64,000 bases of DNA from a bacterium (GCA_030602615.1 JAUVZM010000003.1:1-64000); one strand, 5' to 3'; counted from the first letter of the stretch, positions 1 to 9,435 are shown. Notes: generated from the sequence alone by a model not told the origin. Translations and numbers: made by a program.

Positions 1-1
1 G

Positions 2-166
2 CAACTGCCCCCCCGGCAGCAAGTTATCTTAGTGTTGCGCTTTTATCGGGAGCTTTCCCAGCAGGAGGTCGCCCGGCGGCTGGGTATCTCGCAGATGCAT
101 GTCTCACGGCTCCAGCACAGGGCCACCGACCAACTCAAAGAGATACTACAAAAAAGTCGAGCCTGA
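2..166 (+). CDS. RNA polymerase sigma factor, SigB/SigF/SigG type (C-terminal part only)
   Basis: The window opens inside this gene. The 54 visible residues are sigma-70 region 4: a run beginning LPPRQQ followed by a helix-turn-helix (VARRLGISQMHVSRLQHRA) that binds the -35 promoter element. The ISQMHVSRLQ wording is characteristic of the SigB/SigF/SigG group of alternative sigma factors rather than of housekeeping SigA. It ends at a TGA, 84 bases before alaS. Which stress or developmental regulon it serves cannot be told, because regions 2 and 3 and any anti-sigma partner lie outside the window. Confidence 0.85.
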   Translation, partial: QLPPRQQVILVLRFYRELSQQEVARRLGISQMHVSRLQHRATDQLKEILQKSRA

Positions 167-253
167 TATGCTCCTGGCAGCCGCGTTGCGCCGCTGTACT
201 CCCATACGTAAACAATCAGCAAGGCCTACGAAGCACACAGGACAAGATCTGTG

Positions 254-2914
254 ATGACAACTGAGCAGTTGAGAAAGCTATTTCTAGATTTCTTCGAAGG
301 GCAGGACCATCTGGTGCGGCCCAGCGCGCCGCTGGTGCTGCACGACGATCCCACCAGCTTCTTTACCAGCGCCGGCATGCAGCCGTATATGGCTGCGTTT
401 CGTGGCGAAGAAGAGCCACCTGCCCCCCGGGTCGTTAGTATCCAGAAAATCACCCGTACCGGCGATATCGAACTCGTCGGCCACCAAAACCGCTATCACA
501 CCTTTTTTGAAATGCTGGGTAACTTCTCATTCGGCGACTACTTCAAGCAGGGCGCTATTGAGCTGGCCTGGGAGTTCGTCACCGAGGTGCTCCAGCTCCC
601 GCTAGAGCGGCTGTGGTTCAGCGTTTATCTGGAGGATGACGAAGCCGAGCAGATCTGGCACAAGTATATTGGTATTCCGATGAGTCGGATACGGCGCCTG
701 GGCCGAGAAGATAACTGGTGGCCCAAGGTCCGCTGGGAAGGCCCCTGTGGGCCGTGCTCCGAGATATTCGTAGACCTGGGCGAAGAGCGCGGATGCCCCG
801 GCGGCTGCGAGGTCGGCTGTGATCGCTGTGAGCGGTATCTGGAACTGTGGAATCTGGTCTTTCAGATGTACACCGAAGCCGAAGACGGCACGCTGACCCC
901 GCTGCCCAGTCTCGGCATTGATACCGGCATGGGTCTCGAGCGGCTGGCGATGGTAATGCAGAACAAGCGCTTCACGGCCGAGACCGACGAACTTTTCCAT
1001 ATCCTCTCCCGCAGTCTGGAGCAGATTAACCAATTCCGCGACGAGCCTTACACTTACGGCCAGGATGAGGCAACTGACGTCGGCTTGCGGGTGATCGCTG
1101 ACCACCTGCGCGCCACCGCTTTCTTGATGGCCGATGGTATAGTACCGACCAACGAGGGGCCAGGGTATGTATTGCGCCGTCTCATCCGCCGAGCTTACCG
1201 CTTCGGCCGCCAGGCCGGCGCGACAGGCCCCTTTTTGCATGAAGCGCTGCCGGCAGTGGCCGAGATAATGGCCTCCACGTACCTTGAGCTTGATGATGGC
1301 CTGGATTACCAGCAACAGGTTGTGAAGAGTGAAGAAAAACGCTTTGCATCTACGCTAGCCGAGGGAATTGGACTATTCGAAGAGATCGCTGAGCAGACTA
1401 ATGAGTGCGGGGGGACTGTCATCCCCGGCGAGGAGGCTTTCCGACTGCACGACACCCACGGCCTCACCATTGACATCGTTCGGGACCTGGCCGCCGAAAA
1501 AAACATGACTGTTGATGAGAGAGGCTTTGAGGAGGCGATGGAGGAGCAGCGCGAGCGCTCGCGGGGCGAGAGTGTAGGTCTTCAACAGGTTGCTAGCGGT
1601 GGCCCCATAACTTTTGGTGGTGGCGGGGTAACCACCTTCGCGGGATATGAGAGCACCAAGACAGAAAAATGCAAGGTAGAAGCCTTGTACTATGAGGAAA
1701 GGGACGTCAAGTCGCTTCAGACGGATCAGGAAGGCATCATAATCCTGGACGAGACCCCGTTCTACGCCGAGCGAGGTGGCCAAGTCGGTGACACAGGAGT
1801 AATCCAGGGGCCCAACGGCCGATTCCAGGTTAGTAATACAGTTCCCGAAGCGAACAGCATTTTGCACTTAGGCACAGTGACCGAGGGCGAAATCAGCCAA
1901 GACGACAAGGTTACAGCCCGCGTTGATGAAGAGCGCCGTAACGCCATCCAGCGTCATCACACCGCCACCCACCTGTTGCAGGCAGCCCTACGAAGATTTG
2001 TGGGCGACCACGTGCGCCAGTCCGGGTCGCTGGTCGCCCCCGACCACCTGCGCTTCGACTTCACTCATCACGAGGCAGTGGGCAAAGATGTCCTTGAGAA
2101 CGTCGAAGCCCAGGTCAACGCCTGGATTATGGCCGACCTGGCGGTGAGTTGTACAGATAAGCCACTCAAAGAAGCCAAGGCCGAGGGCATCATCGCGGTG
2201 TTTGGCGAGAAATACGGCGAGATAGTGCGAGTTGTGCGGATTGGCGACATCAGCGCCGAACTGTGCGGCGGGACCCACTGCGACCGCACCGGCCAGATCG
2301 GCTCGCTGCGCATAACCAGCGAAAGTAGTGTGGCCGCCGGCATCCGCCGTATCGAGGCCGTCGTCGGCCAGGCCGCACTGCAGCGGGCGCACAAGTTGGA
2401 AGCAGCGCTCAACGAGGTAACTCAGCAGCTCAGCATCACCCCTGAAGAGCTTCCAGCTCGCCTGGCAGCTCTTCAAGAGCAGATCTCTGAGTTGGAAAAG
2501 CAGCTCCAGCAGGCCCGCCAGATGCAGGCAACCACCAGCATCGCCGACATTCTGGAGAACGCTGTGAGTCTCGGCCCTGTCACTCTGATCACTGCGTGGA
2601 TTGAGGGGGCTGACGACGAAACACTGGGCACAGTTGCCGATCAACTCACCGCTGAAGCGAAAAACAGCATCATCTGCCTGGCCGGAACTCAGGACGACGG
2701 CGCAACTCTGATAATCAAACTGGGGAAGGATGCTGCCAATCAGGGCTACCATGCCGGTGATCTTATGCAGATCGTCGCGCCCCTTGCAGGTGGTGGTGGC
2801 GGCGGCGGTCCCAGCTTTGCCCGCGGTGGGGGCAAAGCCAGCAAGATTGATGAGGCCTTTGCCGGGCTACGCCGTCATCTTGAAGAGCAAACAGGTCACG
2901 AAGGCTTGAGTTGA
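254..2914 (+). CDS. alaS: Alanine--tRNA ligase
   Basis: Charges tRNA-Ala with alanine in the cytoplasm and edits mischarged Ser/Gly. The 886-residue length is normal for bacterial AlaRS. The N-terminal aminoacylation domain starts TEQLRKLFLDFF and contains GMGLERL. The editing domain has the paired zinc-binding motifs HTATH (near residue 568) and CGGTHC (near 670). The C-Ala domain ends in a glycine-rich stretch (GGGGGGGPSFARGGG). A GTG at 251 is in frame directly before the ATG at 254; the ATG is preferred but the difference is one residue. The stop overlaps the ruvX start by one base, so the two are probably translationally coupled. The 84-base upstream gap is too short for a T-box. Confidence 0.97.
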   Translation: MTTEQLRKLFLDFFEGQDHLVRPSAPLVLHDDPTSFFTSAGMQPYMAAFRGEEEPPAPRVVSIQKITRTGDIELVGHQNRYHTFFEMLGNFSFGDYFKQGAIELAWEFVTEVLQLPLERLWFSVYLEDDEAEQIWHKYIGIPMSRIRRLGREDNWWPKVRWEGPCGPCSEIFVDLGEERGCPGGCEVGCDRCERYLELWNLVFQMYTEAEDGTLTPLPSLGIDTGMGLERLAMVMQNKRFTAETDELFHILSRSLEQINQFRDEPYTYGQDEATDVGLRVIADHLRATAFLMADGIVPTNEGPGYVLRRLIRRAYRFGRQAGATGPFLHEALPAVAEIMASTYLELDDGLDYQQQVVKSEEKRFASTLAEGIGLFEEIAEQTNECGGTVIPGEEAFRLHDTHGLTIDIVRDLAAEKNMTVDERGFEEAMEEQRERSRGESVGLQQVASGGPITFGGGGVTTFAGYESTKTEKCKVEALYYEERDVKSLQTDQEGIIILDETPFYAERGGQVGDTGVIQGPNGRFQVSNTVPEANSILHLGTVTEGEISQDDKVTARVDEERRNAIQRHHTATHLLQAALRRFVGDHVRQSGSLVAPDHLRFDFTHHEAVGKDVLENVEAQVNAWIMADLAVSCTDKPLKEAKAEGIIAVFGEKYGEIVRVVRIGDISAELCGGTHCDRTGQIGSLRITSESSVAAGIRRIEAVVGQAALQRAHKLEAALNEVTQQLSITPEELPARLAALQEQISELEKQLQQARQMQATTSIADILENAVSLGPVTLITAWIEGADDETLGTVADQLTAEAKNSIICLAGTQDDGATLIIKLGKDAANQGYHAGDLMQIVAPLAGGGGGGGPSFARGGGKASKIDEAFAGLRRHLEEQTGHEGLS

Positions 2915-3342
2915 TGAAGACAATAGGCCTGGACCTGGGCGAGAAACGAATCGGCGTGGCGGTAAGTGACGAGAGCGGTCGGATTGCCCTGCCGCTAGCA
3001 ACTCTGTCCGGTGACCAGCCCGCCTGCGAGATAATAGCTGACATACTGAATCTCGCCGATCAGCACGCAGCCCAAAGAATCGTGCTAGGAATGCCGACTA
3101 GCCTGAGCGGCGAGGCTGGCCCGGCTGCTCAGAAGGCCGCCCAGTTCGCCCGTGCTCTGGCTGCTGAGACCAACATTCAGGTCATCACCTGGGACGAGCG
3201 CTTGACGACCGCGCTTGCCGAAAAGGCGATGATCAGCGCCAATGTCAGGCGCCGCCAGCGCCGCCAGAAGATTGACAAAGTAGCTGCCACTCTGATTCTG
3301 CAGAGCTATCTGGACGCACACGCCGATGAGCAGACCAATTGA
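2914..3342 (+). CDS. ruvX: YqgF/RuvX family putative pre-16S rRNA nuclease / Holliday junction resolvase-like
   Basis: RNase H-fold nuclease of about 142 residues. Family members are linked to 16S rRNA 5'-end maturation and were earlier called Holliday junction resolvases. The first catalytic aspartate is in TIGLDLGEKRIGVA. The GMP(T)SLSGEAG loop, the WDERLTT motif and the C-terminal KIDKVAATLILQSYLD segment all match. The ATG at 2914 overlaps the alaS TGA (TGATG); a TTG at 2911 is also in frame but less likely. It overlaps mltG by 17 bases. The alaS-ruvX-mltG order is common in many bacteria. Confidence 0.93.
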   Translation: MKTIGLDLGEKRIGVAVSDESGRIALPLATLSGDQPACEIIADILNLADQHAAQRIVLGMPTSLSGEAGPAAQKAAQFARALAAETNIQVITWDERLTTALAEKAMISANVRRRQRRQKIDKVAATLILQSYLDAHADEQTN

Positions 3343-4384
3343 GCAGCGGGCCAGGAGGCCGATGCGCCAGCACGCACATGTCCTGATATTGCTTGCAGCG
3401 CTGATTGTCGTCGGTAGTGCCGGGGCCTACCTATGGAGTCTGGGCCCAGCCGCTGCCGGTCCGAACACAGCGAAATCCATCATTCGCGTCAAACCAGGAG
3501 CCAGCCTGAACGATATCGCTGCCCTACTGAAAAGTCACGGTTGCCTGCGCTCAGTGTTAGCCTTCAAGCTGCACGCCATAGTGACGGGTCAGGCATCTGA
3601 ACTAAAGAGCGGGACCTATGAAGTTTCGTCAGCAATGTCTACGCCGCAGTTGATCGCAATGCTGGCCGCGGGTCGGCAGGCTACCGCGACAGTGACCATA
3701 CCCGAGGGTTTCACTCTTGCCCAGATTGCTCAGAGGCTGGCAGAAGCGAGCCTGGCTAACGAGCAGCAGTTCCAGACAGCCGCCACCGCTCAGGCAGTTG
3801 CAGATATATTGCAGGTGAATCTGCCCGCGGAAGTGCGCAGCGCCGAGGGCTATCTATTTCCAGAAACATACCGCTTTACCTTGGGTACCGCGCCGGAGAA
3901 ACTCGTCGCACGGATGATCGCCGAGTTTGAAAAACGTTTCAACGCCCAACTCTGGGAGCCATTGCCCTCAGAGCGGCGCTGGGGCAGCCTCCACCAGATA
4001 GTCACGCTGGCTTCGCTGGTAGAAGAAGAAGCTCAATTAGACCCAGAACGAGGCTTGGTTGCCGGAGTGCTGAAGAATCGTCTGGAGCGGGGGATGCGCC
4101 TGGAGTGTGACGCCACGGTGCAATACGCGCTGGGCAAACACCGCCGCCGACTGACGTATTCTGACCTGCAAATCGACTCGCCATACAACACATATCGCTA
4201 TGCCGGTATGCCGCCGGGGCCTATATCAAGCCCCGGTCTGGACTGCCTGCGGGCCGCACTCAAACCGGCGCAAACCGAATACCTATTCTATGTCGCCCGC
4301 GGCGACGGCAGCCATATCTTCTCTCGCACCTACCAGGAGCATCTGGCGGCCATCCGCCAGGTGCGCGAGCAATCGGAGAGGTAA
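3326..4384 (+). CDS. mltG: Endolytic peptidoglycan transglycosylase MltG (YceG-like)
   Basis: Inner-membrane enzyme that cleaves nascent glycan strands and so terminates their elongation. One transmembrane helix (about residues 16-38) precedes a LysM-like segment (RVKPGASLNDIAALLKSHG) and a YceG catalytic domain. Diagnostic motifs are EGYLFPETYRF (near 174), the catalytic glutamate cluster LASLVEEEA (near 228-236), DATVQYALG and the SPYNTYRYAGMPPGPI loop. Length (352 residues) is typical. The ATG at 3326 lies inside the end of ruvX, and the next gene starts 3 bases after the stop, so it sits in a tight operon. Confidence 0.95.
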   Translation: MSRPIEQRARRPMRQHAHVLILLAALIVVGSAGAYLWSLGPAAAGPNTAKSIIRVKPGASLNDIAALLKSHGCLRSVLAFKLHAIVTGQASELKSGTYEVSSAMSTPQLIAMLAAGRQATATVTIPEGFTLAQIAQRLAEASLANEQQFQTAATAQAVADILQVNLPAEVRSAEGYLFPETYRFTLGTAPEKLVARMIAEFEKRFNAQLWEPLPSERRWGSLHQIVTLASLVEEEAQLDPERGLVAGVLKNRLERGMRLECDATVQYALGKHRRRLTYSDLQIDSPYNTYRYAGMPPGPISSPGLDCLRAALKPAQTEYLFYVARGDGSHIFSRTYQEHLAAIRQVREQSER

Positions 4385-4387
4385 CCA

Positions 4388-4951
4388 TTGCTGGAGAGCT
4401 TCTGCCCTGACCAAGTTGCGACTCGTCTGGAGAACATTGACCAGCAAGCTTTGCTGGACCGGGGAATCAAGGCCCTGCTCATTGATGTGGATAACACTCT
4501 GGTCAACTGGCGAGATGACCAGATACCGCCCGAGCGCCACAGGTGGATCGAACAGGCCAAGGACCGTTTCGGCATATGTTTGCTGAGCAATACCATTACA
4601 GCGCAGCGGGTAGAACAGCTTGGCCAAAGACTGGGCCTCCCCGCAGTAGCACGCTGGGACTGGGGCCGCAAGCCGTTCAGCGGCGGATACCGGCAAGCAC
4701 TTCAGTTGATCGGGGCCTGCCCTACGGAGACGGCCATGATCGGCGACCAGCTTCTCAGCGACATTTTAGGTGCCAACCGACTGGGAATGTACACGATAAT
4801 GGTGCACACCTTAAGCCATTCCGAATTCTTCATTACGCGCATAAACCGCTGGATAGAAGCGCTGATTCGGGGCTGGCTAGTGCGCCGGGGCCACTGGCCG
4901 GCGCTGCAGCCAGCAGCAGCCCAGCAACCGGAGGCCGCCGATGAGCATTGA
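4388..4951 (+). CDS. YqeG family HAD-superfamily phosphatase
   Basis: 187-residue HAD subfamily IIIA phosphatase. The nucleophile motif is LLIDVDNTLVNW, motif II is LLSNT, the motif III lysine is in WGRKPF and motif IV is MIGDQLLSDILGANR. In B. subtilis yqeG sits just before aroE and yqeH, so the position directly upstream of aroE is conserved context. The physiological substrate is unknown to me; phosphatidylglycerophosphate phosphatase activity is known for some relatives. The only sensible start is TTG at 4388, 3 bases after mltG. The last 11 bases overlap aroE. The C-terminal tail is alanine/glutamine rich. Confidence 0.88.
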   Translation: MLESFCPDQVATRLENIDQQALLDRGIKALLIDVDNTLVNWRDDQIPPERHRWIEQAKDRFGICLLSNTITAQRVEQLGQRLGLPAVARWDWGRKPFSGGYRQALQLIGACPTETAMIGDQLLSDILGANRLGMYTIMVHTLSHSEFFITRINRWIEALIRGWLVRRGHWPALQPAAAQQPEAADEH

Positions 4952-5843
4952 CAGCTCCGTGGAGGTTGACGGCGCCAGCCAGGTGGTCGGAGTCATCGGC
5001 TGGCCGGTGCAGCACAGCCTCTCGCCGCCGATGCATAACGCCGCGTTTCGCGCGCTGGGGCTGAACTGGGTCTATGTCGCCTTCGCGGTGCCTCCCGACA
5101 ATGTACCGGCAGCTATTGCCGGTATGCAAGCCCTGGGGCTCCGCGGGTTTAATGTCACTATCCCCCACAAGGCGGCAGTGGTCAGCCACCTGGACGAGAT
5201 ATCACCGACCAGCCGCCAACTCGGCGTGGTCAATACCATCGTCAACGCCGATGGCCATCTGCGGGGTGATAGCACTGATGGCGCTGGCTTTATCCGCGCC
5301 CTGGCAGAAGCCGGGGAGGGGGTAACCGACAACTGCGTGGTGCTGATCGGGGCCGGCGGTTCAGGTCGCGCTGTCGCCCTGGCAGCAGCCCAGGAGCAGC
5401 CTGAAGAACTGGTTATCGTGGATCGAACTCCCCAACGGGCTGTTGAGTTAGCCAAGCTGGTTCGGGCTGCCGGCGGGCTGGAGGCGGTGCGAGCTATTGC
5501 TCCGGACAGCCCCGAAGTTGCCAGGGTTGTAAGCTCGGCTGATGTCATCATTGATGCGACGCCTGTAGGCATGTACCCACACACCGACGTCGCCCCAGTA
5601 ATCTCGCCGGAATGGCTGCGACCGTGTCAACTGGTCTGCGATTTGACCTACAATCCACGGGATACAGTTCTGCTGCAGGCCGCCCGCGAGGCGGGTGCCC
5701 GCATCCTCGACGGCACCGGTATGCTGGTCCATCAGGGAGCTATCGCCTTCGAGCAGTGGACTGGCCAGGAGGCACCCATTGAAGTAATGCGCCTGGCGCT
5801 GCTGGAAGCGCTGGAGCAGCAGGACAACGGCCCGAAACTCTAG
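4941..5843 (+). CDS. aroE: Shikimate dehydrogenase (NADP+)
   Basis: Reduces 3-dehydroshikimate to shikimate in aromatic amino-acid biosynthesis. The substrate-binding domain has GWPVQHSLSPPMHN and the catalytic lysine in FNVTIPHK. The nucleotide-binding domain has GAGGSGRAVALA. The C-terminal part carries YNPRDT and the GTGMLVHQGAIAFEQWTG signature. The 300-residue length is slightly above the usual 270-290 because of a short N-terminal extension. The ATG at 4941 lies within the end of the HAD phosphatase gene. About 80 bases without recognised genes follow before the glycosyltransferase. Confidence 0.96.
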   Translation: MSIDSSVEVDGASQVVGVIGWPVQHSLSPPMHNAAFRALGLNWVYVAFAVPPDNVPAAIAGMQALGLRGFNVTIPHKAAVVSHLDEISPTSRQLGVVNTIVNADGHLRGDSTDGAGFIRALAEAGEGVTDNCVVLIGAGGSGRAVALAAAQEQPEELVIVDRTPQRAVELAKLVRAAGGLEAVRAIAPDSPEVARVVSSADVIIDATPVGMYPHTDVAPVISPEWLRPCQLVCDLTYNPRDTVLLQAAREAGARILDGTGMLVHQGAIAFEQWTGQEAPIEVMRLALLEALEQQDNGPKL

Positions 5844-5926
5844 CTGCTAATCTCAGCAATTGCCCAGGGCGGATACTGCCAACTGGCAAGGCGGTCAAGG
5901 ATCTGCATGAGGTGCATAGCTCGCTG

Positions 5927-7024
5927 ATGCGCATTGCACTTGTCCACGACTATTTAATGCAGGGGATGCGCGGGGCGGAGCGGGTGCTGGCGATCTTTCA
6001 TGATCTCTACCCCGATGCCCCAATCTACACCCTCCTCCACAACCACGAGAAGATGGGCCCGGCCACCGCTGACTGGGATATCCGCACCTCTTTTCTGCAG
6101 AAAATCCCTGGTGCCCGGCGCCTGCACCGCAAGCTCTTCGCGCTGATGCCTCTGGCCGTCGAGCGGTTGGACCTGAGCGAATATGACCTGGTAATCAGCT
6201 CCAGCAGCGCGTGGGTCAAGAACGTGCGGACCCCACCCGATGCCCTGCACATCTGCTATTGCCATTCTCCGGCCCGCTTTCTGTGGCATTGGACTGATGA
6301 GTACGTGCGCGGGCTACCCGGCGGGCCGCTTGTTCATGCCGCCGTGAAAGCCCTGCTTCCTGCTCTGCGCCGGTGGGACAAATATGGTACCCGTCGGGTG
6401 ACTGAGTTTGTGGCAAACTCGACGATCGTCCAGCAGCGCATTCGCCGCTACTTCGGGCGCGAAGCAACCGTCATACACCCGCCCGTGGATACAGAGCGCT
6501 TCCAGCCAGTCGGCGAACAGGAAGACTACTTCCTGATCGTGAGCAGTCTCAATCCGTATAAGCGAATAGACCTGGCGATTGAGTCCTTCAATCAGTTGAG
6601 GCTACCACTGGTGATAATTGGGCAGGGCCCTGAGTATGAACGACTCAAACGGCTAGCCGGTCCGACCGTGAAATTACTGGGCTGGCGAGAAGATGAAGAG
6701 ATCAGCTACCGGATGGCCCGCTGCCGGGCCTTTGTTATGCCGCAGGAAGAGGATTTTGGCATCGCCCCGCTGGAGGCACAAAGCTGCGGGCGGCCGGTGA
6801 TTGCCTACGGGGCTGGCGGTGTACTTGATAGCATTGTTGACGGCGAGACGGGACTGCTGTTCACTCCCCAAGCGCCGGAGGCGCTCTGTCAAGCTGTGCA
6901 CCGCTTCGAACAAATGGATCTTGATAAGCACGCCTGCCGTGATAATGCTCTGCGTTTCGGGGTGCAGCGCTTCAAGAGGGAATTCTCCGACTTTGTGGAA
7001 AAGGTTTGCGCACAGCACAGATAA
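5927..7024 (+). CDS. Glycosyltransferase family 4 protein
   Basis: 365-residue GT-B fold glycosyltransferase. The N-terminal domain begins RIALVHDYLMQGMRGAERVL. The C-terminal GT4 donor-binding domain has IIGQGPEYERLKRL, the E-x7-E motif in EEDFGIAPLEAQSCGRPV and AYGAGG. It resembles WbaZ-like transferases that add mannosyl or related sugars to surface polysaccharides; the actual sugar is not predictable. The ATG at 5927 is chosen because homologues start at RIALVHDY; a GTG at 5912 is also in frame but overlaps the likely GAGGTG ribosome-binding site. No other polysaccharide gene is adjacent, although a WecG-type fusion lies 2.4 kb downstream on the other strand. Confidence 0.88.
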   Translation: MRIALVHDYLMQGMRGAERVLAIFHDLYPDAPIYTLLHNHEKMGPATADWDIRTSFLQKIPGARRLHRKLFALMPLAVERLDLSEYDLVISSSSAWVKNVRTPPDALHICYCHSPARFLWHWTDEYVRGLPGGPLVHAAVKALLPALRRWDKYGTRRVTEFVANSTIVQQRIRRYFGREATVIHPPVDTERFQPVGEQEDYFLIVSSLNPYKRIDLAIESFNQLRLPLVIIGQGPEYERLKRLAGPTVKLLGWREDEEISYRMARCRAFVMPQEEDFGIAPLEAQSCGRPVIAYGAGGVLDSIVDGETGLLFTPQAPEALCQAVHRFEQMDLDKHACRDNALRFGVQRFKREFSDFVEKVCAQHR

Positions 7025-7121
7025 TAGCGTTTCCAGTGGGGGGGCAGCGCGAAATGCCCGGCAGACCAAAAGCCCTGACCACACGGAGCCGGCAGTCCCA
7101 CAACCAAAGGAGAGACAACCT

Positions 7122-8525
7122 ATGAGCAACGGTTTGAATCTAGTCGAACCAAAAGTAGTCCCTCCGCTGCACCCGGAATTTCGCCCGGCAGCGCTAACCA
7201 ATCGGGCCTTTGTCGAGGCTGCAGAAGCCTCGGGCGAGGCAGTTCCGCTGATAATTGGCCTGGAGCGCGAAGAGGGACTGCGTTCTGTTTACGAGACTCA
7301 GGTCTACGCACCCGACAGTGCTCGGGCCGAGGCTAACCTGTCCTATACAGAGCGCCTGGTAAAGACGCTGCTATGGATCCGAGGTGGAGGGAAGGTTGTC
7401 GTCGGCGGCCCCGAGGAGATTGGTCGTCACATAGAGCAAGTCTATTCCGAATATGGCGCTCGCAGCTTCGACGGCGACCTTATGGGCGGTGTCTACGAGA
7501 AACCCTTTACTGTGGAGATTACCGATGCCGACGCTGTCGGCAAGCCGCGCGAGCAGTCGGTGCGGATTGGCCGCCATCTGGAGGGCTGCCGGATAGGTCT
7601 GGATCTGGGCGCCAGCGATCGCAAGGTGGCCGCAGTCATTGAGGGGGAGGATGTCTATAGCGAAGAGGTGCCCTGGGACCCGAAGAATCAGGCCGATCCA
7701 CAATACCACTATGATGGGATCAAAGATGCCTTCGACACTGCCGCCTCCCATATGCCTCGGGTTGATGCCATCGGAGTCAGCGCCGCCGGTATCTACATTA
7801 ACAATCGGGCGATGGTTGCCTCGTTGTTCCGCAGTATTCCCGAAGACCTGTTCGAGAGTCGCATCAATGACATCTTCTTGAATATCCGCGATACCCAGTG
7901 GCCTGGGGTCCCCATTGCTGTGGCCAACGATGGAGATGTAACCGCCCTGGCCGGGGCAATGTCGCTGGAGGACAACGCGGTGCTGGGGATTGCTATGGGC
8001 TCCAGCCAGGCCGGCGGATATGTTGACGCCGAAGGCAACGTCACCGGCTGGCTCAACGAGGTGGCCTTTGTGCCGGTTGATCTGAATCCCGCCGCCCCTG
8101 TTGACGAGTGGTCGGGTGACTACGGCTGCGGGGTGCAGTACTTCTCGCAGCAGGCGGTGGTCAGATTGGCACCAGCCGCGGGCATAACCCTGGATGAGAG
8201 CAAAGGAGCACCTGAACAACTGGCGGATATCCAGGAGATGTTTGCAGCCGGCGACGAGCGGCCACGGGCTATCTACGAGACTATCGGCTGCTACCTGGGT
8301 TACGCAATTGCCCACTATGCGGATTTCTACGACATCCGCCACCTGCTGATTATGGGGCGCGTCACCTCCGGGAAGGGCGGTCAAATCATACTGAAGAAAG
8401 CCCAGGAGGTCCTGGACGCAGAATTCCCCGAGCTGGCGGATCAGATAAATATGCACCTGCCCGACGAGTCCGAGCGTCGAGTAGGCCAGGCCATTGCCGC
8501 GGCCAGCTTGCCAGAAATCAGTTGA
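7122..8525 (+). CDS. ROK-family-like protein (sugar kinase/actin-fold) with long N-terminal extension
   Basis: 467 residues. From about residue 155 the protein has an actin/hexokinase-like ATPase core: RIGLDLGASDRKVAAV (phosphate loop), GVSAAGIYI, VANDGDVTALAGA (where ROK kinases have the catalytic Asp) and GIAMGSSQAGG. A GYGCGVQYFSQ segment sits near the position of the ROK zinc motif but lacks its full Cys set. The first ~155 residues are an extension with no domain I recognise. Kinase activity is plausible but unproven. The ATG at 7122 has a strong AAGGAGAG site; the frame stays open further upstream but overlaps the glycosyltransferase. The next gene begins 26 bases after this stop, so the two are probably cotranscribed and may act on the same sugar. 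Confidence 0.75.
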   Translation: MSNGLNLVEPKVVPPLHPEFRPAALTNRAFVEAAEASGEAVPLIIGLEREEGLRSVYETQVYAPDSARAEANLSYTERLVKTLLWIRGGGKVVVGGPEEIGRHIEQVYSEYGARSFDGDLMGGVYEKPFTVEITDADAVGKPREQSVRIGRHLEGCRIGLDLGASDRKVAAVIEGEDVYSEEVPWDPKNQADPQYHYDGIKDAFDTAASHMPRVDAIGVSAAGIYINNRAMVASLFRSIPEDLFESRINDIFLNIRDTQWPGVPIAVANDGDVTALAGAMSLEDNAVLGIAMGSSQAGGYVDAEGNVTGWLNEVAFVPVDLNPAAPVDEWSGDYGCGVQYFSQQAVVRLAPAAGITLDESKGAPEQLADIQEMFAAGDERPRAIYETIGCYLGYAIAHYADFYDIRHLLIMGRVTSGKGGQIILKKAQEVLDAEFPELADQINMHLPDESERRVGQAIAAASLPEIS

Positions 8526-8551
8526 TTGAGTACCAACAGGAGTTGATTAGT

Positions 8552-9403
8552 ATGCTACAGCTCAACAATCCAGGCGCGGAGCTGTTCATCCCTGACGGGG
8601 CCAGTGAGGATGAAGCCCTCCAGCGTACCACGCAGATGGCCATCGGGGCACACCCTGATGATGTGGAGATAATGGCCTACCACGCCATCATCGAGTGTTT
8701 CGGTGACGAAGAGGAATGGCTCACCGCAGTGACGGTGACCGACGGCGCCGGCAGCCCGCGGGATGACGTGTATGCCGACTATACTGACGAGGAGATGCGC
8801 CTGGTCAGAAAAGTCGAGCAGAAGAAGGCAGCGATGATCGGAGAATACAGTCTGGTTGCACTACTGGACTACCCCAGCTCAGCAGTGAAGGATCCCTCAA
8901 ATGAAGATGTCACGCCAGAGTTGGCCGAAATAATCCGTCAGGCCAGCCCGCAAGTGATTTCCACGCACAATCTGGCCGACAAGCACGACACGCACGTGGC
9001 GGTTGCCCTGCGGACAATCCAGGCCCTGCGCTCACTGCCCGCAGAGGCGAGGCCTGAGAAGCTGTACGGCTGCGAGGTGTGGCGGGACCTGGACTGGATG
9101 ATTGACGAGGACAAGGTCGCCTTTGATGTCTCGGCACACGAAAACCTGGCAGCGGCACTCACTGAGGTAATGGACTCACAGGTCTGCGGCGGAAACCGCT
9201 ACGATCTGGCTACCATGGGCCGGCGGCGGGCTAACGCCACTTACTATTCTACCCATGGCGTGGAGACAGCCAGCGGCATGATCTTCGCAATGGACCTGAC
9301 GCCACTTATCGAGGATACATCCCTGGACATTGGCCGGTACGTCGCCGAACACATCAATCGCTTTGCTGAGGATGTCTCCGCGAGGCTGGCAGCGCTGAGC
9401 TAA
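8552..9403 (+). CDS. PIG-L/LmbE family deacetylase
   Basis: Zinc-dependent N-acetyl sugar deacetylase family, acting typically on N-acetylglucosaminyl conjugates. The metal-binding motif is GAHPDDVEIMA near residue 30, and the third ligand is in the HNLADKHDTHVAV stretch, an H-x-x-H arrangement typical of the family. The ATG at 8552 has a CAGGAG site 9 bases upstream; a TTG at 8522 overlapping the ROK gene stop is less likely. Pairing with the ROK-type protein suggests processing of an amino sugar, perhaps deacetylation plus phosphorylation. The substrate is not deducible. Confidence 0.87.
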   Translation: MLQLNNPGAELFIPDGASEDEALQRTTQMAIGAHPDDVEIMAYHAIIECFGDEEEWLTAVTVTDGAGSPRDDVYADYTDEEMRLVRKVEQKKAAMIGEYSLVALLDYPSSAVKDPSNEDVTPELAEIIRQASPQVISTHNLADKHDTHVAVALRTIQALRSLPAEARPEKLYGCEVWRDLDWMIDEDKVAFDVSAHENLAAALTEVMDSQVCGGNRYDLATMGRRRANATYYSTHGVETASGMIFAMDLTPLIEDTSLDIGRYVAEHINRFAEDVSARLAALS

Positions 9404-9435
9404 GGGTCAAGTGTGCCGCTGACCACCGCCACTGC

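Noticed and set aside
167..250. T-box leader for alaS
   Set aside because: The gap is only 84 bases and lacks the TGG-containing T-box sequence.
7371..8456. 361-codon open frame antisense to the ROK-like gene
   Set aside because: Shadow of the GC-rich third-position pattern of the ROK-like gene; no protein-like motifs.
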